64,000 bases of DNA from DATFQE01 sp963733845 (GTDB lineage Bacteria; Actinomycetota; Thermoleophilia; Gaiellales; Gaiellaceae): positions 434,001-498,000 of the forward strand of contig CAVTEM010000007.1 in assembly GCA_963733845.1 (NCBI GenBank). Reading direction: 5' to 3'. The notes under the pieces are model-generated. The model was not told the origin of the DNA. It did not search any database and was given only the letters and a program-made list of their open reading frames with translations. Made by a program: the position numbers and the translations under genes. This document shows positions 29,257-37,430 of this stretch, one piece after another (position 1 is the first letter of the stretch; each line of letters begins with the position of its first letter).

Positions 29257-30426
29257 TTAGCGCCGCAGCCGCTGGAAGGCGCTGAACGCGGGCTTCCTGG
29301 CGCCGTTGCGTGTCATCAAGCCGGACTGCCACCCGTCCAGCGAGCGCTGGTCGCGCAGCAGGAACCAGACCATCATGTCGATGCGCGGGTTCTTGCGGGC
29401 GATCCCGAACGCCTGCTTGAGGTAGCTCGCCTGCTTCGCGTAGGTGACGCCGAAGCGCCGGTCGGGCGGTTTCGTCTGGTACCCGTACTCGGTGATCCAG
29501 AGCCGCTTCTTACCGTAGAGACGCGTGAGCTCCTTGATCAGGTCGTTGATGTTCCCGAGCCCAACGGCTGTCTTGGCCTTCGGCCGCGAGGTGGGCGACT
29601 CGCTCGGGCTGCCGTAGTACGGGTGGTGGACATAGGCGTCGAACTTCTTCATCCCCGCTCGCTTGGCGGCGCGCAGGAACGCCAGCGGCGACACGGACGG
29701 CCGCGACGACTTCGGCGAGTTGTTGCCGCGGGGCGCGGTGACGCCGCAGCCGACCTTCTCGTTCTTCAACAGCGTCGACTTCACCCCGGAGTAGACCGCG
29801 TTGCAGATCTTCGCGTAGTCGACGGCGCTCTGGACGACCCAGCGCTTGCCGACCTTCCGATACTGCTTGCGCAGGAATACGGGGTTGTTCGGCTCGTTCC
29901 AGGCGAGCCACAGGCGTACTGCGGGCAGCGGCGCGGCATACGGCGCGTCCGTGCCGCCGGGCCGGAACGTGCCGCTGTAGCGCCTCGCCGCCGCATAGGC
30001 GAAGTTGCGGAGGTCGGCCATCTTGGCGGGCGGGACGTTGGGCCCGTTGCCGCGGTTGGCCCAGCCGGGCGTGCCGTAGATGGCGAAGACGACCTTGATC
30101 CTGTAGCGCTGCGCCAGCTGGACCGTGCGGTCGTACAGCGACCAGTCGTAGGCCTTGTCTTTCGGATCGAGCGGCTTTGCCGGCCGGCGCTTGGCCACCG
30201 CGAGCCCGGTGCCCGTACGGCCGGGGGCCGAGCCCCAGTAGAGGTTCACGCGCACCACCTGCGTCCGCAGCGTGCGCATCATCGGGAAGGCGCGCGTCGC
30301 GTTGCCGAACGTCTGAGGCTCGTCGTAGAGGCCGACGAGCATGCCCTTCGCAGCCATCGCCGACGGCACGGCCACGAGAGCGGCGGCGATCGCGGTCGCC
30401 GCCGCGAGCACGGCCCGGCTACGCAA
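29257..30426 (-). CDS. Secreted glycoside hydrolase, PslG/GH39- or GH5-like TIM barrel
   Basis: Intact, 389 residues. Signal peptide RAVLAAATAIAAALVAVPSA then MAAKG. TIM-barrel features: TQVVRVNLYWGSAP, RYRIKVVFAIYGTPGWANRG, VRLWLAWNEPNNPVFLRKQY with NEP giving the acid/base Glu, KKFDAYVHHPYYGSPSESP, and KKRLWITEYGYQTKPPD with the nucleophile Glu. Clan GH-A enzymes of this kind in exopolysaccharide loci (PslG is the known example) cut the polymer during export or release. The start is TTG at 30426, overlapping the upstream stop by 3 codons; a start inside the overlap indicates coupling to the UXS-like gene. Confidence 0.83.
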   Translation of the reverse strand: MRSRAVLAAATAIAAALVAVPSAMAAKGMLVGLYDEPQTFGNATRAFPMMRTLRTQVVRVNLYWGSAPGRTGTGLAVAKRRPAKPLDPKDKAYDWSLYDRTVQLAQRYRIKVVFAIYGTPGWANRGNGPNVPPAKMADLRNFAYAAARRYSGTFRPGGTDAPYAAPLPAVRLWLAWNEPNNPVFLRKQYRKVGKRWVVQSAVDYAKICNAVYSGVKSTLLKNEKVGCGVTAPRGNNSPKSSRPSVSPLAFLRAAKRAGMKKFDAYVHHPYYGSPSESPTSRPKAKTAVGLGNINDLIKELTRLYGKKRLWITEYGYQTKPPDRRFGVTYAKQASYLKQAFGIARKNPRIDMMVWFLLRDQRSLDGWQSGLMTRNGARKPAFSAFQRLRR

Positions 30427-31363
30427 CGATCGGCTCCCGGCCCGGAGAGCTGAGACCGAGCGTCCGCTTCAGGCCTTCCTCGAGCTCGATCTCGGGCTGC
30501 CAGCCCAGCACCTGGCGAGCGCGGGTGATCTCGGGCTGGCGCTGCTGCGGATCGTCCTCGGGCAGCGCCTCGTAGACGATCTCGCTCGCGGAGCCCGTCA
30601 CGCGCAGCACGGTCTCAGCGAGGTCCAGGATCGTGAACTCGGCCGGGTTGCCCAGGTTGACCGGGAGATGCTCGGAGCTGGTCGCAAGCAGGAAGAGCCC
30701 GCGCATCAGGTCGTCCACGTAGCAGAAGCTCCGCGTTTGCGAGCCGTCGCCGAACACGGTCAGCGGCTGGCTCGCCAGGGCCTGGCGGACGAACGTGGGG
30801 ATGGCACGGCCGTCGTTCGGTCGCATCCTCGGCCCGTAGGTGTTGAAGATGCGGACGATCGCCGTGTCGATGCCCTGCTGCCGGTGGTAGGCCATCGTCA
30901 GCGCCTCGGCGTAGCGCTTCGCCTCGTCGTACACGCCGCGCGGCCCGATCGGGTTCACATTGCCCCAGTACGACTCCGGCTGCGGATGCACGAGCGGGTC
31001 GCCGTAGACCTCGCTCGTCGAGGCGAGCAGGAAGCGGGCGCGCTTGAACTTGGCCAACCCCAGCGCGTTGTGGGTGCCGTTCGACCCGGTCTTGAGCGAG
31101 TGCAGCGGCATGCGCATGTAGTCGACCGGGCTGGCGAGCGCCGCCAGGTGGAAGACGAAGTCCACCGGCTCGGCGATCTCGAGGTGCTCGACCACGTCGT
31201 GATTGACGAACACGAAGTCGTCGGTGCGGATGTGCTCGATGTTCGTCAGCGTGCTGACGACGAGGTTGTCCACCGCGATCACGCGGTGGCCCTGCCCGAG
31301 CAGGTATTCGCAGAGGTGGCTACCGAGAAAGCCGGTGCCGCCGGTGACGACTGAGGTCGGCAT
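30419..31363 (-). CDS. UDP-glucuronate decarboxylase-like SDR enzyme (UXS type)
   Basis: 314 residues from ATG at 31363. TSVVTGGTGFLGSHLCEYLL (NAD motif), FVFHLAALASPVDYMRMPLH, RFLLASTSEVYGDPLVHPQP, ESYWGNVNPIGPRGVYDEAK (YDEAKR active site, typical of UXS) and IVRIFNTYGPRMRPNDGRAI identify a UDP-xylose synthase / dTDP-glucose dehydratase-like enzyme; UXS is most likely because of the SPVDYM and YWGNVNPIGPR motifs. It would give UDP-xylose from UDP-glucuronate. The literal frame is continuous with the upstream HAD gene, but the TAGTAT box and family start place the true N-terminus at 31363. Confidence 0.88.
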   Translation of the reverse strand: MPTSVVTGGTGFLGSHLCEYLLGQGHRVIAVDNLVVSTLTNIEHIRTDDFVFVNHDVVEHLEIAEPVDFVFHLAALASPVDYMRMPLHSLKTGSNGTHNALGLAKFKRARFLLASTSEVYGDPLVHPQPESYWGNVNPIGPRGVYDEAKRYAEALTMAYHRQQGIDTAIVRIFNTYGPRMRPNDGRAIPTFVRQALASQPLTVFGDGSQTRSFCYVDDLMRGLFLLATSSEHLPVNLGNPAEFTILDLAETVLRVTGSASEIVYEALPEDDPQQRQPEITRARQVLGWQPEIELEEGLKRTLGLSSPGREPIVA

Positions 31364-31371
31364 GGCGGCGG

Positions 31372-31377
31372 ATACTA
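31372..31377 (-). promoter_or_regulatory. -10 box TAGTAT overlapping the HAD stop codon
   Basis: TAGTAT on the - strand, 8 bases before the ATG at 31363. Its TAG (31375-31377) is also the stop codon of the upstream HAD gene when one inserted base is removed. Confidence 0.55.
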
Positions 31378-32098
31378 GCCGTCGCGATGTGTCGGCGCTG
31401 TTAAAGCCGAGCAGGGCCGGCACTTCGGCCAACTCGCGGGCCAGGTGCGCGCCCTCGGGGAGCTCTTCGCCCGGCCGCCGCTCGACCCAGACCGCAGCGG
31501 CGAGACCGGCGGCGAGGGCGCCCGCGACGTCGTTGACGACGTGGTCGCCGACCATCGCCACCTCGCCCGGCTCGAGGCCGAGCATCGCGACCGCCAGCGC
31601 GTACGCCTCGGGATCGGGCTTGCTGACGCCGATCTCCTCCGAGACCGCGACGGCATCAACCTCCGACTCGATCCCGATGCGCCGCAGCTTGCGCCGCTGG
31701 AGCTCGGACGGGCCGTTGGTGAGGATGCCGATCTTCAGGCCCCGCGCCCGCAGGCCGCGAACGGTCTCGACGGCATCCGCGAAGAGCTCGATCAGGTCGA
31801 CCGAGCGCACGCGGGCATCCGCGTAGGCGGCGTAGAGATCCTCGTCCAGCTCGCCCCACGGCTCGACGCCGTGACGAACGTAGTCGCGCCGGTAGGTGTC
31901 GTAGTCGATCTCGCCGCGCAGGAGCAGCTCGTAGTGGCCGTCGGCGAACTCGTACGAGCGCGACTCGAACTCGTCGGGGTCGAAGCCCGGGTAGCGGGTC
32001 GCGAACCGCGCCGCGACCTCGGGCCAAAGCTGCCTCCAGCCGACGTCGTTGTCGACGAGCGTGAAGTCGAGGTCGAAGAGGATCCCGCGGATCGCCAC
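31375..32098 (-). CDS. HAD-superfamily phosphatase (frameshift near end)
   Basis: About 240 residues. IRGILFDLDFTLVDNDVG contains the DxD nucleophile motif; KIGILTNGPSELQRRKLRRI is motif II; EEIGVSKPDPEAYALAVAML gives the motif III Lys; VAMVGDHVVNDVAGALAAGL is motif IV. It is a small-molecule phosphatase, perhaps acting on a sugar phosphate. An inserted base at about 31405 removes the stop in the literal frame, which would fuse it to the UXS-like enzyme; the corrected end is ALTAPTHRDG with TAG at 31375-31377. GTG start at 32098 with TAGGGT box 9 bases upstream. Confidence 0.82.
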
Positions 32099-32107
32099 AG
32101 CGCCATG

Positions 32108-32113
32108 ACCCTA
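32108..32113 (-). promoter_or_regulatory. -10 box TAGGGT upstream of the HAD gene
   Basis: TAGGGT on the - strand, 9 bases before the GTG at 32098. TAG at 32111-32113 is also a stop codon in one frame of the broken gene upstream. Confidence 0.5.
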
Positions 32114-33054
32114 GCGGCCTTCGTCGCGGTTAGGCCGGGAGCCTGGACAGGACCCCGCCGAGCGGCCGCTAAGGGTTCGCGGGCGCGGCGAGCCGCCGAC
32201 TGCGGGCGCTGCGGCCGCGGGACGCGGCGTCCGCTCGCTCGGCGCCCGGCGCCGGTCGTGAGGCGGCGCGTGGCGCGGAGCGCGAAGACCGTCTCCGGTC
32301 GCGAGACCCTGTCGTGCGCGGCCGAGCCCGTGCACGATCTGCTCGCCGACCGGCTCGCGGCCGCGGTAGTCGAGAGCGCCTGCCCGTTCTCCTCGCGCTC
32401 GTGGTTGACGCGGAGCGTCGGGTCGCCGATCACCGTCCGAAGGTGGTTCTCTCGGCCTCGTCCCCGGCGGCGTGCGCGCGGTCGTACTCGCCGTCGATGT
32501 TGTACCGATCCGCGCGCTCGTACTGACCCGGAAGCCCTCGGTGGGCAGTGGCTCGGTTCATCTCGAGGCTGAGCTCGTCCGACCCCAGCATGTCGTCGAC
32601 GTCGACGTACGCCTCCTGCGGCTGTCGATCAGGAGCGCCCCGCCGCCCACGAGCCCGTGCCGCGTGATCAGGCGCATCGGCACGACCTCCGCCCGGTCGA
32701 TGAGCTCATCATCTCCCGATCGAAGTTGTTGATCGCGGCGGCGTCCCTGATCTCGTAGCGCAGGATCGCGCGTCGCGCATCCGGCTCGCGGAGCCAGTAG
32801 ACCAGGCCCGGTGACTGGCGGTTCAGGCGGGCGACGATCTCCTCTCGCCGGTCGTACGCGTCGCTTCGCCACGGCCGGGAGGCCGCAGCTGTACCTCGCG
32901 CTGGATCATCGCCGCCGTCGCGCGGTTACCCGCCGAGCGCTGGAGCGCGAGGACCACCGCCGCAGGAGCCGCACGGGTTCCCGGCGGGCATGCGGCTCGT
33001 CTCCGCTCGGACGGGCTCAGGCGACCGCGTCGCCTCGGAGGCGTGCTCGGCCAT
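32111..33054 (-). pseudogene. Broken protein with LQRSAGNRA leader, eCIS-cargo-like
   Basis: A gene of about 310 residues read only by joining several frames, so either a pseudogene or, more likely, one with five or so inserted bases. ATG at 33054 begins MAEHASEATRSPEP and MPAGNPCGSCGGG. Then VVLALQRSAGNRATAAMIQR, the short leader repeatedly seen at the N-terminus of proteins (often DUF4157) associated with extracellular contractile injection systems. Next come YDRREEIVARLNRQSPGLVY, WLREPDARRAILRYEIRDAA, LIDRAEVVPMRLITRHGLVG and SDELSLEMN, an unrecognised domain, then DPTLRVNHEREENGQAL. The last 80 residues are low-complexity and frame-uncertain. Breaks at about 32965, 32868, 32705, 32615 and 32440. 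No injection-system structural genes are nearby. Confidence 0.5.
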
Positions 33055-33180
33055 CCCCGCGATCCTGTCACCTGTGCGCCGCGATCAAGCCTCCCGCTGC
33101 CCCCGTTTGATTCGCCGCCTCGGCGGGGATTTTGCGCGTGCCGCCTCGCGCCGTGCGGGGCGCCGAACCAAGGGGGGAAC
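33055..33180 (+). other. Intergenic leader with GC-rich hairpins
   Basis: The gap between the divergent broken gene and the secreted-protein gene. On the + strand CCGCC-TC-GGCGG (33115-33126) within a larger CCCCG...CGGGG pairing is followed by ATTTTG, and further hairpin potential (CGCGCC...GGGGCGCC) comes before AAGGGGGGAAC, a Shine-Dalgarno directly upstream of ATG 33181. It could hold a promoter plus a structured 5' leader or an attenuator. No riboswitch class can be assigned by eye. Confidence 0.35.
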
Positions 33181-33993
33181 ATGAACAGGATGCTTCGCCG
33201 CGGCAGCCTCGCCGTGCTTTGCGTGGCCGCCGGCGTACTGCTCGCGTCGGTCGCAGGCCTGGGGACGAGCCAGGCGGCTCCCCAGGCGCCGCCGGTCAAC
33301 ACCGCGCTACCTTCGATCACCGGGACGCCACAGCAGAGCCAGACGCTGACCGCGCAGAACGGCACGTGGACCGGCACGGGGACGATCTCGTTCCGATACC
33401 AGTGGCTGCGCTGCAACGCCGCCGGCAACGGCTGCAACGAGATCTCCGGAGCGATCGAGCGGATCTACACGCTGCGCAGTCCCGACGTCGGCAATACGAT
33501 TCGCGTCCGCGTGACGGCGACGAACCCGGACGGCTCGACGTCGGCGACGTCCGCGCCGACCGCCGTCGTCACCCGGAGCGGGCCGTCTCCGACGGGCTGC
33601 CCGTCCGGAACGGGTCCGATCAACATCGGCCAGCTCGCTCCCCCAGCGCGGCTGACGGTCGACGGCCAGAGCCTGGCGCCCACGCCGGTCAGGCGCTCGA
33701 CACAGGCGCTCACGGTCCGCTTCCACGTCTCGGCGTGCGGCGGTCGTGCGGTCCAGGGAGCGCTCGTCTATGTCACGGCGACGCCGTACAACCAGTTCGG
33801 CATCCCGCCTGAGCAGGCGACCGGGGCCGACGGCTGGGCACAGCTCTCGATGAGCCGGCTGCGCGGCTTCCCCGCCACACCTCGCCAGCAGCTCCTCGTG
33901 ATCTTCGTCCGCGCGCGCAAGCAGGGCGAGAACCTGCTCGGCGGTGTCTCGACGAGGCGACTCGTGTCGTTCCCCGTCAACCTCCGCGCGTAG
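33181..33993 (+). CDS. Secreted Ig-like domain protein
   Basis: Intact, 270 residues. Signal peptide LRRGSLAVLCVAAGVLLASV ending near SQAAPQA. Residues 38-140 form a bacterial Ig-like domain of the actinobacterial type: VNTALPSITGTPQQSQTLTA, QNGTWTGTGTISFRYQWLRC, NAAGNGCNEISGAIERIYTL and DVGNTIRVRVTATNPDGS with a probable disulfide between the two Cys. Residues 150-270 are a second beta-rich domain (LTVRFHVSACGGRAVQGALV, YVTATPYNQFGI). It is probably an exported or cell-wall-associated protein. It has its own leader and Shine-Dalgarno, unlike most genes here, and ends at a strong palindrome. Confidence 0.82.
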   Translation: MNRMLRRGSLAVLCVAAGVLLASVAGLGTSQAAPQAPPVNTALPSITGTPQQSQTLTAQNGTWTGTGTISFRYQWLRCNAAGNGCNEISGAIERIYTLRSPDVGNTIRVRVTATNPDGSTSATSAPTAVVTRSGPSPTGCPSGTGPINIGQLAPPARLTVDGQSLAPTPVRRSTQALTVRFHVSACGGRAVQGALVYVTATPYNQFGIPPEQATGADGWAQLSMSRLRGFPATPRQQLLVIFVRARKQGENLLGGVSTRRLVSFPVNLRA

Positions 33994-34004
33994 CGCGGAG
34001 GCTC

Positions 34005-34034
34005 GGGCGGAGGGCGTCGCGACGCCCTCCGCCC
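34005..34034. terminator. Perfect 30-base palindrome between convergent genes
   Basis: GGGCGGAGGGCGTCG followed directly by its exact reverse complement. It lies 11 bases after the + strand stop at 33993 and 2 bases before the - strand stop at 34037, so it can terminate both convergent genes. There is no U-tract on either side, as is common in GC-rich actinobacterial terminators. Confidence 0.75.
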
Positions 34035-34036
34035 TC

Positions 34037-34978
34037 TCAGCGCAGGTCGCGGTTCGACTCCATGTCGAACCACATCGCGAAGAGCGTGAACTGCGTTCCC
34101 GAGATCAGCAGCAGCGCGACCAGGACGATCGTCCCCACGGGGAGCTCGTTGCCCATCAAGCGCAGCACGGTCTCGACGATGCCGAGCACCAGGCCGGCGA
34201 GCGTCATCAGCAGCCCGAGCACGTAGAAGAACACGAGCGGGTGGAAGTCGCGGATCACGTACTTCTCGCGCAGCCGCCACAGGAAGCCCTTCAGCAGGAG
34301 CCACGAGATCCGCGGCACGACCGAGCGGTACCGGATTCCCGAGCGCTCGCCGACGCCGTAGATCGGGCGCGAGGGGAAGTCCCGCACGCGCGCGTTGACG
34401 ACGTTCAGGTGGACGAGCATGTCGTTGGGGAAGCCGTAGCGGCGGTAGAGGCGGTCGAGGTCGAGTAGCGCGAGCGTGTCCCGGCCGACGGCCGTGTAGC
34501 CGGACTGCGAGTCGGCGACGTGCCAGTAGCCGGACGCGATCTTCGTCAGCATCGAGAGCACCGCGTTGCCGAGGTAGCGCGTGCGCGGGATCAGCTCCCA
34601 GGCCTGCCCGGTGAAGAGGCGGTTCGCCTTGGCGTAGTCGACCTCGTTGCGCGCCACGGCGCCGGCGAGCGTCTCGAGGTCTGCGGGGTCCATCTGGTTG
34701 TCGGCTGCCATCACCGCCGTCACGTCCACCCCGTCCTCGAGCGCGCGCTTGTAGCCGCTGACGATCGCGGCACCCACGCCGCCGCTGCGCTCGTGGCGGA
34801 TCACAGAAACGCGCTCGTCGCCGGTGCCCTCGGCGGCGGCGGCCGTCCCGTCCTTCGAGCCGTCGTCGACGACGTAGATGCGGTCGACGAACCCGGGGAT
34901 GCCCGCCAGCGTCTCCGGGAGCAGGGTCTCCTCGTCGCGCGCGGGCACGACGACCGCGACCTGCTTCCCGTCGAGCAT
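34037..34978 (-). CDS. GT2 glycosyltransferase with C-terminal membrane segments
   Basis: Intact, 313 residues. QVAVVVPARDEETLLPETLA and IYVVDDGSKDGTAAAAEG are the GT-A donor region; GVDVTAVMAADNQMDPADLE contains the DXD-like AADNQMD; DYAKANRLFTGQAWELIPRT and VADSQSGYTAVGRDTL follow. Two C-terminal hydrophobic stretches (VFFYVLGLLMTLAGLVLGIV, TIVLVALLLISGTQFTLFAM) anchor it. It resembles polyprenyl-phosphate glycosyltransferases. ATG at 34978 has a strong Shine-Dalgarno (GAGGAGG, 6 bases), which suits an internal operon gene, here downstream of wzz. Confidence 0.9.
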   Translation of the reverse strand: MLDGKQVAVVVPARDEETLLPETLAGIPGFVDRIYVVDDGSKDGTAAAAEGTGDERVSVIRHERSGGVGAAIVSGYKRALEDGVDVTAVMAADNQMDPADLETLAGAVARNEVDYAKANRLFTGQAWELIPRTRYLGNAVLSMLTKIASGYWHVADSQSGYTAVGRDTLALLDLDRLYRRYGFPNDMLVHLNVVNARVRDFPSRPIYGVGERSGIRYRSVVPRISWLLLKGFLWRLREKYVIRDFHPLVFFYVLGLLMTLAGLVLGIVETVLRLMGNELPVGTIVLVALLLISGTQFTLFAMWFDMESNRDLR

Positions 34979-35040
34979 TAGTGCCTCCTCAGGTGATGCT
35001 GCCCCGCTTCTGGGTCGCGAGCACCAAGCCAGGGGCCGCA

Positions 35041-35083
35041 CTCGCCCGCGTCAAAGGCTCTCTGCAGCCTTTGCAAGGGCGAG
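35041..35083. other. Long imperfect hairpin between wzz-like and GT2 genes
   Basis: CTCGCCC, 4 bases, CAAAGGCT, a 6-base loop, AGCCTTTG, 3 bases, GGGCGAG: 15 base pairs in two arms. It sits in the 170-base gap after the Wzz-like gene stop. It may be a processing or attenuation structure that lowers expression of the downstream GT2, or a terminator; there is no U-run. Confidence 0.5.
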
Positions 35084-35148
35084 GGTGGTTCCTGGCGCAG
35101 CGTGATCGCGGGCCAGAAGCCGGCGTGTATCGCCTGAGGGGGCACTTA

Positions 35149-36072
35149 CTAGGTCTCGCGGCGGCGCGCCACGGCAGGCCACGCCACCGCGGCGATCGCG
35201 CCGAGGAGCAGCCCGATGATCCCGCCCACGGCCGCGGAGTTCTGCGTCGACCGCGCGGTGGTCTTCGTCGCCACCGCCGGGTCGACGATGCGCGCCCGCT
35301 CGACGTTCTCGGCCAGCGAGAGCAGGCCCTCGGCCTCGGAAAGGTCCTGCTGGATCACGCTGCGCCGGTTCTCGCTGATCGCGATCGAGGAGTTGAAGTT
35401 GGTGATCAGCGTGAGCTGCTCGAGCGCCGAGAGGCTCCGGTCCCTGACGACGCGGTCGAGCTGGGTGCGGGTGAGGTTGACCTGCTGGTCGAGCCTCTCG
35501 AGGTCGGCGTTGTCCCGCTCGATCTGGCGCTTCAGGCGGTTGATCTTCTGCTCCGGATAGGCCGAGACGGCGGCGACGATCGAGGTCGAGATCGAATCCG
35601 CCGCGCGCTGGACGGGACCGGCGCGGTCGCCCTTGACCGAGAGCTCCACGAGTGGGTTCTGACCCGGTGTGAGCCGCGCCCTGCCGGTCGGCGAGACGGC
35701 CGCGGTGGAGACGTTGCCGCGCAGCTGCCCGAGCGGGATCCCACTCGCACGGGAAGCCCTGCGCAGCGTGGCCTCGGCGCGCGCGACCTGGCCGACGATC
35801 GTCGGATTCGTGCTCAGGCTGGGCACGGAGACGTTCCCGGTCGGCGAGAACGGCTGGCCGAGGTAGAGGGTGCTCTCCGCCTTGTAGACGTCCCCTCCGC
35901 CGACGGCGGCGATGTAGCCGAGCGCGGCGCCGAGGACGAGCCCGGCGAGGGGCAGCCACCAGCGCAACTGGAGCGCACGCCAGTAGCGCCCGACGTCGAC
36001 TTCCTGCTCGGCGTCGAGGTCCGGCACGCTGCTCTTTTCGGGGCGCATTCTTGGCTTGCTGCGGACGCTCAC
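35149..36072 (-). CDS. Wzz/chain-length-determinant-like protein
   Basis: Intact, 307 residues. An N-terminal cytosolic stretch (DLDAEQEVDVGRYWRALQLR), a membrane helix WWLPLAGLVLGAALGYIAAV, an outer domain with YKAESTLYLGQPFSPTGNVS and a long helical part (INRLKRQIERDNADLERLDQ QVNLTRTQLDRVVRDR, in two blocks) and a second membrane helix SAAVGGIIGLLLGAIAAVAW. This is the polysaccharide co-polymerase topology that sets polymer length; no kinase domain is fused. GTG at 36072 with TAGAGT 9 bases upstream. Confidence 0.87.
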   Translation of the reverse strand: MSVRSKPRMRPEKSSVPDLDAEQEVDVGRYWRALQLRWWLPLAGLVLGAALGYIAAVGGGDVYKAESTLYLGQPFSPTGNVSVPSLSTNPTIVGQVARAEATLRRASRASGIPLGQLRGNVSTAAVSPTGRARLTPGQNPLVELSVKGDRAGPVQRAADSISTSIVAAVSAYPEQKINRLKRQIERDNADLERLDQQVNLTRTQLDRVVRDRSLSALEQLTLITNFNSSIAISENRRSVIQQDLSEAEGLLSLAENVERARIVDPAVATKTTARSTQNSAAVGGIIGLLLGAIAAVAWPAVARRRET

Positions 36073-36081
36073 GAGCGCCCG

Positions 36082-36087
36082 ACTCTA
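36082..36087 (-). promoter_or_regulatory. -10 box TAGAGT upstream of the wzz-like gene
   Basis: TAGAGT on the - strand, 9 bases before the GTG at 36072, within the 112-base gap after the first beta-propeller gene. Nothing else is evident in the gap (36088-36184). Confidence 0.55.
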
Positions 36088-36184
36088 CCTAGGAGGGCTT
36101 GGCGCAATATACGCTGTGCCGCCAGGCCGCGCTGCTCGCCCCCTGACGACGAGCGATATTCCGCCAAACCCTCCCGGCCGGCCG

Positions 36185-37430
36185 TCAGCGTTCACGCAGC
36201 GCATACAGCCGGGCGTGCCCGACGAGGTAGACGCGCTCGGCGTCGGCGACCACCGGCGAGTACTTGCCGTCGGGCCAGATCCACACCTGCCGGCCGGTGC
36301 GCGCGTCGAGGCCGTACGTCCGGCCCTTCAGCGTGGCGAAGTAGACGATCCCGTCGATCACGGTCGCAGAGCCCGAGATCGGCCCGTTGGCCTTGAACTG
36401 CCAGACCACGTCCCCTGTGGCCGCGTCGAAGGCGTAGAAGCGCCCGTTGTAGGAGCCGACGTACACGCGCTCGCGGTACACCGCCGGCGAGCCGTACACG
36501 AAGTCGCCGGTGTTCTGCGACCAGCGCAGCTTTCCCGTGGAGGCGCCGAAGGAGTAGACCTTCCCGTCGGTCCCGCCGATGTAGACGCGGCCGTACGCGA
36601 CGGCCGGCGTCGAGTAGAAGCGCCCGCGCTGGCCGAGACGCTGCTGGGCCGAAGCGCGCCAGATCAGCTTGCCCGTGAGCGGGTTCAGGGCGTAGACCCG
36701 GTGGTCGTAGGAGCCGAAGTAGAGCCGGTTGGAGGCGAGCGCGAGCGCTCCCTTGATCTCGCCCCGACTCCGGAAGGTCCACTTGAGCTCGCCGGTGCGA
36801 GCGACGTAGCAATAGACGATCCCGCGCCAGTCGCCGACGAACAGCAGGCCGCGCCAGAGCAACGGCGAGGACTCGCTCGGCCCGATCTCCTTGCGCCAGC
36901 GCACCTTGCCGTTGCCGGCCGCGAGCGCGACCAGCTCGCCGGTCAGCTGCTTGCCCGAGCGGTTGCACGGCGGCCGGTTCAGGAACGTCATGAAGACCGT
37001 GCCGCCGCGGATCCCCGGCGAGGCGGCCACGCAGCGGCGGGCGCGGTAGCGCCAGGCCCGCTTGCCGGTGCGAGCGTTGACGGCGAACAGCGTCCCGGCC
37101 GAGTTCGCGAAGTACAGGCGGCCGTGCCCGACCGCCGGCGGGAACTCGAGCAGCGTGCGAGCGCGGAAGCGCCAGATGCCCCGATAGGGCGGGCGGTGGT
37201 CGAAGGGCGAGATCCGCAGGCGCCGCTCGTCGTAGCCGAACATCGGCCAGGGGATGTCGGGTGACCCGCACAATGGGCTCCGGCTCGGCGACGTCGGTCG
37301 TGACGAACTCCACGGTCGAGGAGCCACGGACGTCGCGGCTCTGGCGCTCGCGGATCAGCGCGTAGGCGAGGATGGCCCCGCCCGCCAGCAGGAGCGCGGC
37401 GGCGAGCGCCGCGAGGGCTTTTTTCTTCAC
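36185..37430 (-). CDS. Membrane-anchored PQQ-type beta-propeller protein (frameshifted near N-terminus)
   Basis: About 413 residues. An N-terminal membrane helix KALAALAAALLLAGGAILAY precedes PWPMFGYDERRLR and about seven PQQ/BamB-type blades, each with a VYALNPLTGKLIWR-like end: LFAVNARTGKRAWRYRARRC, VYCYVARTGELKWTFRSRGE, VYSFGASTGKLRWSQNTGDF and TYGLDARTGRQVWIWPDGKY. Such propellers are scaffolds or, with PQQ, dehydrogenases; no catalytic residues for a dehydrogenase are evident. Inserted base at about 37265. GTG at 37430 overlaps the stop of the second propeller gene (GTGA). Confidence 0.82.
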
